Shown piece by piece: positions 11,048 through 20,688 of a stretch of 27,561 nucleotides of DNA (position 1 is its first letter; the number at the start of each line of letters is the position of its first letter). A program made the position numbers and the translations under genes. The notes beneath the pieces were generated by a model that had not been told where the DNA came from, searched no databases, and saw only the letters and a list, made by a program, of their open reading frames with translations. The DNA comes from Lingula anatina. Lineage: Eukaryota; Brachiopoda; Lingulata; Lingulida; Lingulidae. The DNA lies in contig NW_019775752.1 of assembly GCF_001039355.2 (NCBI RefSeq), forward strand, positions 182,979 to 210,539. Direction: 5' to 3'.

Positions 11048-11811
11048 ATGGCAACAGCAAAAACATACACCGATTCAGACCAGGAGAACTTCTTTCGCAT
11101 GAGCATTCTTATTGTAGACTATGCCCTGAAAGTAGTGCAGGATGTTCTCCAGAAAGAGCTGAGAAAAAAGTATCCCAATTTATTTGACCCCAACACAGGG
11201 TTGTTGAACAAGGTGCTTGGAGATGGAACTGTCAAGACTGTACTGTTTAGATTATCACCAAAGGTATTTAATCACCACCAACGGAAACAACTGTATCCTG
11301 CTGGGAATCCCTCCACATCAGTAACTGTTGGTGATTTAGACCTCACACTGACTGTGCTTTTGCTGAGGAATATCACCTCGTTGAACCCCCGTCCTCAGTT
11401 TAATGCATGGGACAACCCCTCTGACACAGACACATCAACAGAAGCCACTATAGGACGAATTAAAAGATATCGAAATACCGTGTATGGCCATGCAAACAAG
11501 GCAGCGATCAGCGATCAGCGATCAAGATTTCAGTACACATTTTTCAGGGTTAAAATCCAATCTCTTGGCTCTCTCCAGTAGGTTCACAAATGAGGACTAT
11601 GATGCCATCTTGTCTGAACCACTTGATGCTGATTTACTCAAGAAATACCAGGGCATTATGGCAGAATGGAGCGATTATGACAAAGATGTGAATGATAAAA
11701 TGGAAGCTGGATTTAAGAGAGTGTCAGAAGGGATCACACAGTTGCTTGATGGTCAATCGGAACTGAGGAAACTGTGTCTTGGACAAGATAAGCGTGTTCA
11801 TACCACAAAAG
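11048..11811 (+). CDS. Exon 1: DZIP3-type HEPN domain, frameshifted
   Basis: The start is ATG 11048 in a good context (accATGG); the frame is open 12 bp further upstream only without an ATG. Residues about 14-175 match the HEPN domain of DZIP3-like proteins: an N-terminal helical part, then LSPKVFNHHQRKQLYP, a (D)LTLTVLLLRNI helix, a WDNPSDTDTS segment and the HEPN R-x5-H motif (Arg142-Asn143 to His148, sequence RNTVYGH). HEPN domains are often ribonucleases or nucleotide-dependent RNases; activity in this animal subfamily is not established. Just after the His, the frame shifts within a 7-bp tandem repeat. The original frame stops at 11579-11581 (about 177 aa). The +1 frame continues the domain (KSNLLALSS) and a Glu/Lys/Asp-rich, probably helical tail to a donor at 11811/11812 (AAAG|GTATGC), phase 1. 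Confidence 0.8.
11504..11524 (+). repeat. (GCGATCA)x3 frameshifting tandem repeat
   Basis: Three perfect 7-bp units inside the HEPN coding sequence. Frames before and after both encode expected HEPN residues, and both read the repeat as AISDQ. Two units would keep one frame throughout; three put the downstream part out of frame. The third unit looks like a recent slippage duplication or an assembly error. Confidence 0.9.
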
Positions 11812-12217
11812 GTATGCATCTTGTTCTTTTATATGTTTCCACTAACTCAGTTAATTGGTACACAATTAAATGTCGTAAAATTCTTCTGTGGCAAGTAAAA
11901 CGTAAAGAATAATCGGATATTTTATATCTATTTGATATTGACATATTGTCATCTCCCATGTCTGACTTCTTTATGTCTGACGCCTTGTCCTAGACTTGCT
12001 GAAGTAGCATTTAATCATTGCTTTATGTGCCATATTTGTTTTGTGCTATGCATAGCACCCATTTCTCATTACATTGTTTCTTTTAGAGCAGCTACCATGA
12101 TATTTGTCGTAAAATGTTTGCAAGTGTCCTGTGTAGAGGGAAATTAACTGAATCATTCATTTCCAAAAGATATAGAATATTCACAATTTCAAGGCTCTTT
12201 CAGAACTGTTAAGCCTG

Positions 12218-12475
12218 TGTAACGTTAGTAAGTGACAGCATGCAGCGAATAAGAGCGGGGAGTGTTTAGTAGAGTCACTTTAGTTGATTGACACGACCTT
12301 ATTGTACTTAAGCGAAGAATGTAATGTAGACGGAGAGAACGATGTAAGAGGTTGAACGATGAGGAACAAACTGTAGATAGCGTAGTTAGAAAGCGATAAT
12401 AAAGAATATGGGAAAACATGGAATTGTTTAGTTATTACCTCGCGCCACCAAGACAAAGTCAGTAACGTCGTCACA
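12218..12475 (+). repeat. 5' LTR, variant 1
   Basis: 258 bp, TG...CA. The first 80 bp are nearly identical to the 3' LTR (a few substitutions), the middle is unrelated by eye, and the last 55 bp are alignable again (acctcgcg...gtcaca). It contains an AATAAA (near 12400), as expected of an LTR, and is followed by a TGGTGGAGGATGC primer-site-like sequence at 12478. Confidence 0.8.
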
Positions 12476-12503
12476 AATGGTGGAGGATGCAAAATATAAA
12501 CAN

Positions 12504-12613
12504 GCGCGGGTAATAACTGGACAGTAGTTCAATAAATAATAAGAAAGATAATATCTGAGTTGTATTTGCTACCTCGCGTAACATGACGAAGACAAGCCAA
12601 TAGCTTCGTCACA
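12504..12613 (+). repeat. Partial 5' LTR tail, variant 2
   Basis: 110 bp beginning right after the single N at 12503. It matches the last 110 bp of the 3' LTR (from 16892) with one visible difference. It is again followed by the same primer-site-like sequence. The upstream half of this LTR copy is missing, consistent with a gap or mis-join at the N. Confidence 0.85.
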
Positions 12614-12615
12614 AA

Positions 12616-12628
12616 TGGTGGAGGATGC
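12616..12628 (+). promoter_or_regulatory. Putative tRNA primer-binding site
   Basis: TGGTGGAGGATGC lies two bases after the LTR terminal CA and begins with TGG, the complement of tRNA CCA ends. Apart from one extra G it resembles the complement of a tRNA-Ala 3' end. An equivalent copy is at 12478-12490. The tRNA assignment is tentative. Confidence 0.55.
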
Positions 12629-12732
12629 GAAATATAAACATAGATGTTTGACATCATGAGTCTTGTCGAAAAGAGAGAGAACGATCACTGGACGAAAATA
12701 CGCAGGCGAACACAAAGTATCTAGATGGGAGA

Positions 12733-13161
12733 TTGGAATTGGACAAACATAACATGGAAGGTAAGACAATTGCTTTAAACGATTATTTTAGAAAATGCTT
12801 TTTGCGATATTTCGATGACTTTATGGTAGACAGCCACAATTTCAAACATTGCCTTAGTGAGGTAAACATAGTTTTACGAAGGCTGAGAAATGCAAACTTA
12901 GCATTATCTGAATAGTTTCATTGCGCGAGAAGAGGTCAGGTATTAAGGGTACATACATGTAGTTTCGCGTTGATTAAGTGTAAGGCAGTGCCAGAATTCC
13001 ATGCCCAATTGAATGTAATCGAATTTCTAGAAGTAATGAATTATTGGTTATTTATTTTATCCCTTAACAGATTTCAATTAAGCAGAGTAAAGGTAAACAC
13101 CTCGCGAATGCTTTTTGCGATTAACCGCCGCCCTTACCATGAGGAAAACGTTGAAGAATAA
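12733..13161 (+). pseudogene. Decayed reverse transcriptase / RNase H remnant
   Basis: In pieces across frames, the translation shows Ty3/gypsy pol landmarks in the right order. There is a YFDD box (YxDD active-site motif, about 12811) followed by an HCLSEVNIVLRRLRNANL-like helix, then the connection segment resembling KAVPEF...FLEVMNYW (about 12984-13050), and finally an end-of-RNase-H stretch ending in NRRPY (about 13095-13138). Frameshifts, stops and a large deletion between the RT and the RNase H end make it non-functional. Gag and the RT N-terminal half are missing. Confidence 0.65.
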
Positions 13162-13469
13162 GACTTAAAAAACATAATGACCCTGCACAGTTTTTTTAAT
13201 GATGCATGTTTGAACAGAATACATATGTTAGACACTATCTCGGCACAAGTACTTTACTTTAATTTAAAACAGAGTGGCTACGAATTTAAAGGTCTGGAAT
13301 GCTTTTAACAGTTGAGAAAAGGTGACATAAATATGATGTTGTCAAAATGTCAAGATTGCGAGGCATTTGTTTTAAAGATGAATTGTTTTAAAAACTCCAA
13401 CGTAAAGATAAGAACCTTGCATCAATTATCACATACTTGACATTAGACAAACTTCCACTTAGTAACAAA

Positions 13470-13720
13470 GGCGCACGGCTTCTTGTTGTTAGAGATAAGA
13501 AATAACGTGATAATTGATGGCAGAAAATCACCCCACCCAGGAGGTTCTTTGCAACTTGTTTTTCAGACAAGTTAGAGTACAAAGTTTTGTCTAGTTTACA
13601 CTACAATGTACTTTTAGAAAAGGTCATTTACAGATGTCATTATGTTCGTTCTTGTGTTGAATATTTGACAAGGAAAGTTCCTCCAAAATAACTCCAGGGC
13701 TCCGTCGCTAACTTTGCCCA
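13470..13720 (+). pseudogene. Probable integrase zinc-domain remnant
   Basis: A segment translating to CHYVRSC...LTRKVPP (about 13635-13698) resembles the second half of the HHCC zinc-binding region of gypsy integrases (YVxxC..C..K.P), with the second Cys lost. A weaker HPGG segment upstream (about 13530) may be the His half. It is in the expected place downstream of RT/RNase H. No catalytic D,D-35-E core is visible. The call is tentative. Confidence 0.4.
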
Positions 13721-16711
13721 TAAACAAAGTGAGTAAGAAAAAAATAGAAAAATGAAGAAAAACGAGAAAATGAGACTGCAGGACAAGCGAATTTGTCCCA
13801 GACCACTGGTGAATTATTTAAAGTAGAAGCCTTACGAGGTCGCGTCAGATAAAAGTTGAAGCACAGTATCTTATTTAGTGGAAATGGATTCCCTTTTGGT
13901 TAGAATATTAGGGATCCAATTAAAAACTAAACGAGGCGTCATTAAAGGGAATAACATAAGAGTAAAGGAAGAGAAGAAAATATATTATGTTGTGTGTCAA
14001 TGAAATAGAACACGCCTGTTTAAAACTAACAGCAAGATGGGAGTGGCAAACGTGACGAAGTTGAATTCTAATTGGATAGAATTAAGATATTTATAAAGAG
14101 ACTATCATAAAGTGATGTCATTAAACTTTTTATGGAAAATATTAAAAGATCCTCTTAAAATGTCAATGCCATTGACGTTTATTTTTAAACATGTACGCTA
14201 AGTCTTTTCTAGGACAATACTATTAGGAGTTCAGCGGCGATATGGTTGTCCCTCATTTTCCCTCGGAATCCCTAAAAGATTCACGTAAGTAAGTGTGAGT
14301 ATTGATTAAAGAAATAATTTGAATTGGTTGTAGACTTGTTATAAAACAACACATAAAATTTGTTTGGTGAATATATTGTGTATGTCTTATATTTTCCGAT
14401 ACCTGCTTATTTAAATAAATGTAAACATTATTCATTTTTTGATATTTCTAATGTTTATTAAGTAAATTCATTTCCGTTTACATTTTATGCATTTTTTTTA
14501 CCTTAAGAATTTTACAGGTTTCGGAATGTTTGAAGAGATGCCAACAGCTGAGATATCTCACTTCACTGGTGAAAATTCGTGACAAGACGGAAAACTGCAT
14601 TTGGAAATATTTTGTTGTTGACTTGAACAAAAATGTTGCACTAATCAATATTGATAAAATAGTTTATTTTTCCAGGTTAGCCAGGCAGCGAATGAATTTT
14701 TCGTTGTTCGCCTACTCTTGTAATTTTGATATCCATCTTAACGAGTTTTTAATTTTCTTTTACAGGATACGACACTTAAATGGCATTCAATTTATTTTCA
14801 GGCAATACTAAATATCATTGCACTTTGTTTCGGTTTAGGACTCCTAGACTTACAGTCTGCGTAATTTCAGATGATGAATCATAATTCTTTTCATAAGAAT
14901 ACCCCTTCTGTTTCGCCCACTACCCCCTTGCAATGTCAAACATCATCGATAGTGCGCATGCACCTTTGAAGGTGACAAGCAAATATTAAGATTATGATTA
15001 ATCTACCTTATTGGAAGTCCCTTCAATAAAATTATGTTTTCGGGTTGCGAAGAATAAAATTGGAGAATAGTTTGAACTTTCTCGACAAATTGCCTTAATT
15101 AAAGTCCTAATCACTGGCATTTCGACGATCTTCTTAAAATGATCTTGTCAGTTGATAATGTGGTTATATTGGCAATCAAGATCGAGTGGAACAAATGAGT
15201 TAATGAGAATAAATGTTGCAAGGATAGATGACCTTATGTGAATATTATTTGATAAATTGTGAGGAATAATATGATTCATATGTGACATATATCAATGTGG
15301 TTATGGATAACTGAATATGTGGAGTTGAGGTATGGAAATGATGACGTCATATAAATATTAGCATCTGGGACGCCAGATTGCGTTATTATTATTTTTATTA
15401 TTAGCATAAGTATTATTGTTGGAAAAATTATCGTATTATTAGCATGGTTCCATATATGTTTTATTGTTATCATAATCTTTTGGATGGATAATACTATGGC
15501 AAGTTAAAATCTTGCCTGTTAAACGTGAATGTATTCAGGTTTGATGATGATTGTTATAATATACGTAGTTAAGTTTTTCTTGACATGCATTTCTACTTCA
15601 TTCATTTTGGATATATTCGTAAACGCAGGACATGGACATTCGTGGATATACAGGAAACTGTGGACATTTATCTACATGTATGCCAACGTGCGCGAATAAG
15701 ACGTTTATCCATATACAATGAGTGGCAGATGACAATCGCTATGCACTGTCTAGAAGGACGGATTTAACATTATATGATAACTGAACTTTCGTGCTAAAAT
15801 TCAAAAATGGAGGATATAACGGACTATACCAAATGGAACTTTTCATTTGAGTGGATATGAACTTTAAATTTTACGAGTTAACTTTGAGTTATATATGATT
15901 GCATGTTGTTATAACGACACATTAAGTATTTTGTGTTGAATATTAAATTTTAGTATTAATAATACATCTTTGTTCAGTTTGTCGGTCTTATAGTTATTAG
16001 TTATTGATATTTAACTGTACAGTTATTGGTATAGGAACAGTGCACTTAACTTTTATAAAGGTGAAGACGTGAAACTGATGATATGCATTAAGGAAGATTC
16101 TTACTTAATTATTTTTTTGGTATGTTTTTGTTCAATCGTGGATTGGGTTTGATATAAAACGATTGTTCCTCTTATAGCTATCAACAGAGAGCGCTACAGT
16201 GTGGATATATATGATGATGAACAAGTACTTCATCATGAACGATGCGCTGGTCGCAACGTTGTGGTGACTGCTGTTCATTGGACAGGGAGCGATCGGCCCT
16301 ATTGTCTCACGTAGTGCACTCCATCAATATCGAAAATGACAAACGAAAGAGAGAAACCGTATATGAAAATGTGTCAGAGCCATAATAAGAGAGTAACAGA
16401 TTTAAACATCTGCGCAGAGAAAACTATTAAAAGTATCTGTACTCTTGGGCCGCACATTATAACATGTAAATGCACATCCACGGAAAATCATATTTTCTAA
16501 AGAGTTGTCAATCTATCTTCCTTTAAGTTATATTTTGGGTTTCATGTCCAACGTATTTCTATCTTATCGTAGGTTTATAATACAAAATCTATGTACTTAG
16601 TTTTGTTTTGTATGAATTTATGATAAAAGACAAATACAGTGTTTAAGAAAGTTTATTTTTAATTAATGTATATTTTAATTTTAAAATATGCCTGGGGACA
16701 GGCATATCGTC
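13721..16711 (+). other. Unrecognised 3' interior of the LTR element
   Basis: About 3 kb of AT-rich DNA between the pol remnants and the purine tract. A 93-codon open frame (14530-14811) and smaller ones match nothing I recognise. Short local TTATTA-rich stretches occur at 15380-15470. It could contain decayed integrase, other coding sequence or secondary insertions, but I see no boundaries. Confidence 0.5.
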
Positions 16712-16723
16712 CCCGGGAGATAA
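16712..16723 (+). promoter_or_regulatory. Polypurine-tract-like site before 3' LTR
   Basis: CCCGGGAGATAA directly precedes the LTR. The gggagataa part is the purine-rich stretch expected for plus-strand priming, although interrupted by a T. Just upstream is a small inverted repeat (tgcctgggga / ggcata and ccccggg words). Confidence 0.5.
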
Positions 16724-17001
16724 TGTAACGTTAGTAAGTGACAGCATGCAGCGAATAAGAGCGGGGAGTGTTTAGTAGAGTAACTTAAGTTGATTGACAT
16801 GCTCTTATGGTATTTATACAACTGCGCTTAGTGTAAACAGAGAGAAGGCCGCTAGAGATTGCATGAGGTAGAAATAGAAATGAAGGAAGCGGCGCGGGTA
16901 ATAACTGGACAGTAGTTCAATAAATAATAAGAAAGATAATATCTGAGTTGTATTTGCTACCTCGCGTAACATGACGAAGACAAGCCAATAACTTCGTCAC
17001 A
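16724..17001 (+). repeat. 3' LTR
   Basis: 278 bp from TGTAACG to TCGTCACA, directly followed by the CCTG duplication. It includes a TATTTATA word (16809-16816), possibly the LTR TATA box, and an AATAAA at 16919-16924. The tail is almost identical to 12504-12613; the first 80 bp match 12218-12297. Confidence 0.88.
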
Positions 17002-17361
17002 CCTGCAAAGACTTTAATCCCATGGGGGTTCAATTTTTTTTTATTTTTTACCTCATTCATATCGAACAATTTCCAAGATTTTGTTTGTTTAAATATTTTC
17101 ATGACTGTAAAACATAGTAAGGCACCCAGAAATCTCCAGGCATTCTCCCCCGATATTGCATATGCGAAAGCCGAGCCCACCCCTCCTCTCATCTCAATTC
17201 CCCTGTGCAAATAATGTGGATTCTGTAGTGATCACACATGCACAGACATGTCCGTAAAAGCAACACTTAGGCTATAATAAAGAAAATTATCAAACACAAG
17301 CCGCAAATCTTGCATACCGTTGGTATAAAATCTCACATCTGTCTGATGAAGGCATACGTCC

Positions 17362-17819
17362 CAGGGCCGTAACCTGAGCAAAATGCCAGGGGGGCAGTAA
17401 GGGGGGGGTCCCCCTCCCACGGTGTGGAAAAAAATTTAAAACTCTATATATAAAACTGCATTCTGGTGCATTTTAACTGTTATTTATTGCTCAATCAGAA
17501 GTCAGAAATTGTGGGTTAATTTTGCCATAAGTACAGTCATTTTTAACAAAACACGCCAATTGGCCTGGGGGATAGCTGCCTAAGGGAGGATGAGCTTTTT
17601 GGCATGAACTGAGTTGGCTAAAAACAGTACACCTTTGTAAACAGATTGTTGAATGATTGTCTAGTGGCCATGAGTGCATTTTTTCACAGAATTGATACCA
17701 ACTTTACAATTTTTTTTACCTTTGCGATTATTATTATTATTATTATTATTTTTTTTTTTTTGCACCTCAAATCCTAGGGGGGCAGCTGCCCCTCCTGCCC
17801 CCCGGAGGCTACGGCCCTG
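17362..17819. mobile_element. hAT-like non-autonomous element, 5-bp duplication
   Basis: 458 bp flanked by the direct repeat CGTCC (17357-17361 and 17820-17824). The ends are 14-bp inverted repeats with one mismatch (CAGGGCCGTAACCT versus CAGGGCCGTAGCCT), each followed by a G-rich (left) or C-rich (right) stretch. The CAGGG terminus and 5-bp duplication suit a hAT5-type element; other superfamilies cannot be excluded. The interior is AT-rich with a TTA/T tract and no transposase. It lies in intron 1 between the LTR element and exon 2. Confidence 0.82.
17727..17761. repeat. (TTA)n plus poly-T
   Basis: About seven TTA units followed by 13 T, inside the hAT-like element. Confidence 0.9.
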
Positions 17820-18044
17820 CGTCCAGGCTGGCCGTAAGCTGACGGTATAAAAGATTTTCGGCTTGTGTTTGATAAGTTTCGTTTACGATTCATCTACCAA
17901 GATACCTGTAATTAATTTTTTTTCTGAACACTGAGTCTAGTTTCTTTTTCCCTGTTTTGTTTTTGTAAAAAGGCACTTGCTTCTCGATTTTTAATAATGC
18001 TATGAAATGTTTAGTCTTCTGTCCATTTTATTTCTTTCAAACAG

Positions 18045-18203
18045 TGACTTCAAATCCCCCACACAACCAGTCATCGATGGGAGATTTCAGTCGTGTGGCG
18101 AAGTCTCAGCTTCTGAGTCCTTCATCATCAACAGAAGAGGAAATTACACAGACTATATGTACAGAGTCTACTGCTACCAGTGTTGATGTCGGACCCAGCC
18201 CAG
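18045..18203 (+). CDS. Exon 2: Ser/Thr-rich linker
   Basis: 159 bp bounded by a pyrimidine-rich acceptor (TTTCAAACAG|TG) and donor CCAG|GTACAG, phase 1 at both ends. The split codon with exon 1 is Val. It encodes about 53 residues, hydrophilic and rich in Ser, Thr, Pro and acidic residues (SPSSSTEEEITQTICTES), with no domain I recognise. It is likely a flexible spacer between the HEPN and CARD modules. As a symmetric phase-1 exon it could be skipped without a frame change. Confidence 0.7.
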
Positions 18204-18216
18204 GTACAGTTTTTGC

Positions 18217-18325
18217 TGCATGTTTGTGTGGTGTTTTATGTGTATCCGCACATGTGTGCGTGCGTGTGTGAACGTGCTTGAATTCATATGTTTGTGTGTG
18301 TGAACGTGTGTTTTTGTGAATGCGC
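18217..18325. repeat. GT-rich low-complexity tract
   Basis: Imperfect (TG)n with GTGTGAACGTG units, just inside intron 2 after the exon 2 donor. Open frames read across it on either strand are artefacts. Confidence 0.8.
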
Positions 18326-20216
18326 ACACTTACGGATACATCATGACTATTAAATATTTGCCGTCATCATGGGCCACATAATTTTACATTAAAAGCTGAA
18401 AGTAAAATGTATACCGTACTAGGACTAAGAATGTGTACATTTACCCCTTGAACCATTTGAAGATTTCACTGCGATTAATGCGGTGGAAAATACAATAGAG
18501 AGAGTGTATAATGATAGGGTCGCTAAACGATTGTTGACGGCATATAGTAACTAGCCTAATCCCCTGGTCGCCTGGGTAGCCACGCCCCCTTAGAGTACTT
18601 ATGTAAACAAACGGTCTCCCGTAGCGAACTATCCTTTTGTTCAACAGCTTCGCGCGTGCAGCTGATTATGTATGTAGTGACACTATAGCTAACTGCATAT
18701 AAATTTGTGCTAGCTGTTATTTGATTCATTCTGCTGTGTCGGATGTTGTGGATCAGCCCACTGGTTCGTTGACTTATGTTTTTCTGAAGATTGGTGGTGC
18801 AGATTTTGAGTGCTTAATTATTTACCCTCCTTCTAACAAGAGAAAGGGGAAGGGAGATAAAAAGAGAGAGTGTCAAATGAAACGGGTAATGAGTAATACA
18901 TTACATTAAATAAAGGGACTCGCGGTGGAAGAAACGATAGACTGTTTTGCATCAAGGTATGCCATTATAATCCGACATGGCCCATAACATGATCCATAAC
19001 ATGACTCATTGTTGTATGCCTTATATTTGTGCCGACTTATATTTTACTCTCGTTCATTTCGTGAAACTATTTCCTTGAATAAAGTTTTGCCTGTATAAAT
19101 TAACTTTGTGACATGAAGTAATTAATAAAACGCGCCTGTTGAAAAGGGGGCTTTTCGTAACTAATAAAGGTTCACTATTCAGAAAAATATCGTCGCCGTT
19201 CGTCGCCGCTACCTTCAGGAAAGCGTACCCTCCGCGTGGATCACCGGCATTTTTGATTATCTGACAAATTAGGGCAATTTACGTTTTAGCTAATAATTCT
19301 GAATTTACTAATATTTTGGACTAAATTCGATGTCAGATTCATAGCAATGACGGAGAGCCGACAGAGTAACTGTTTAATTTTCTAAACTAATCAAACTAGA
19401 ACGCGTGGCGATAAAATGTGTCGCTAGATCTTGTAAACACTCAGCAAAATGCACCTAGTGACTATATTCAATGTGCCGTCACTTAATTGCTTTCTCGATT
19501 TCATTAATTGACGATAGTAATTGCAGATAACAAGGAAGAGGAAATGCTGAAGACAAAACAACGTCGGGTCTTTGTGTGACTTTCTCCCTAAACACTTTTT
19601 ATGTTGCTGTCAAAGAAAAAGGAGTCTAGATAGCGATTATTTAAACCACTGCTGCTGCTTTTGCAGGTAGACTTCCTCGTTTATCATTTAAATTCTCCCC
19701 TCCCCCCAGCAGACCCAACTTGATGCATGTACGTCTTGGTAGCTATAGTACAGATCTTGGTTCAAGTAAATGTACAATATGGCTGTGATTATGGTCCAAA
19801 TTACCTTTTAGACTGTATATTCTACGACACTAGAAGCCAAAAAAAAAATTGTTCTATGCACTTTTTTCTTGCTATCTTTAGAAATATTTGTATATAGAGT
19901 GCAACTGTTGTAAATAAAATATATTTATACTGATAAATGTAATATGAATTTCATGCATTGTGAGTACAGGACAATTTTATGTCTCTGTGAAACATTGAAC
20001 CTCGACGCCCTTTAGTTTATGGTGGCTTGGTCAATTTAGTTAAATAGACTGAGCTTAGAATGTCCTATAATTACATGAATGAATACTAGTGTGATTTACA
20101 TTGTTAACAACAATCATGTTATTTTTGTCAACATTTAGATTATAAGTAAGACTGGAAAAATATTTACTTATAACATTGACTATACCGTTTTTCCTATAGA
20201 ATATGTTTCTTTTCAG
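18326..20216 (+). other. Intron 2, remaining sequence
   Basis: Non-coding apart from one unexplained open frame (18703-18909). A 10-bp near-duplication (cgtcgccgtt/cgtcgccgct) is present near 19191-19210. I find no terminal-repeat element here. Confidence 0.5.
18703..18909 (+). other. Unexplained open frame in intron 2
   Basis: About 68 codons without a stop and with composition more protein-like than its surroundings: a stretch like VDQPTGSLTYVFLKIGGADF followed by a basic cluster (NKRKGKGDKKRE). The frame has no ATG near its start and no clear acceptor, while a GT (cgg|gtaatg) follows the basic cluster. It might be a remnant of an exon or of an old transposon protein. I do not recognise a family. 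Confidence 0.2.
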
Positions 20217-20257
20217 GCACCAAACTTAAAACAAGGAGGTCAGATACCTGCTATCAG
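20217..20257 (+). CDS. Exon 3: 41-bp mini-exon
   Basis: Acceptor TTTCTTTTCAG|GC and donor ATCAG|GTAATG enclose 41 bp, entering in phase 1 and leaving in phase 0 (GTKLKTRRSDTCYQ). It is what makes exon 2 (phase 1) compatible with exon 4, which begins in phase 0. Without it, direct splicing of exon 2 to 20689 would throw the CARD out of frame. The product is a short basic linker. Confidence 0.6.
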
Positions 20258-20688
20258 GTAATGTACATCATTACATGTAATATATGTCGCTCTACATTGT
20301 GCTCAACATCTTGTTATAACTACTTAATAATTTCATGAATGTTTGAATATGACGATGTCAAACGTTCCTAATTTTCCATGTCCATGTAATATATATAAAT
20401 GTAGGGACTGTTTGGAGGTACTATTGGAAGTAAAACCTATCTCAATATTAGCTGTTGTCTGAAGAAAAAATCACATCATTCTTGTAGGGACAGTTTGTAG
20501 TGTGAGGGGCTGTATGTCTGCAGACCCTGCGTGATTATTTTAACACTGCACGCACTAATCAACTGATATTTCAGCCAGATAATGCTGACAATAAAAGTAG
20601 AATATGAGGCAATGTAATTATTGGTTATACCACGTTATAATATCTAATGTAATCTAAATAAACTTTGAATTTATTCCCCATTTTCCAG

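Larger units (their letters stand above)
12214..17005 (+). mobile_element. Ty3/gypsy-type LTR retroelement in intron 1
   Basis: The element body is 12218-17001 (4784 bp), flanked by CCTG direct duplications (12214-12217 and 17002-17005). It starts TGTAACG and ends CACA at both outer edges. The features are in canonical order: 5' LTR, primer-binding-like site, pol remnants (RT, RNase H tail, integrase N-terminal part), about 3 kb of unrecognised AT-rich DNA, a purine-rich stretch and the 3' LTR. The 4-bp duplication, LTR ends and RT sequence type all suit Ty3/gypsy. Gag is absent and every frame is broken, so it cannot encode its own mobilisation. It lies in the same orientation as the host gene, so its LTR polyadenylation signals are in sense within intron 1. 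The two outer LTRs differ strongly in the middle (see the findings). Confidence 0.85.

Noticed and set aside
14530-14811. 93-codon open frame inside the LTR element as an envelope or accessory gene
   Set aside because: No signal peptide, membrane segment or known motif pattern; nothing distinguishes it from chance in AT-rich DNA.
18917-18957. Another 41-bp candidate exon ending ATCAAG|GTATGC
   Set aside because: Same length and phase as exon 3, but its acceptor has no pyrimidine tract and the peptide is unlike exon 3; likely coincidence.
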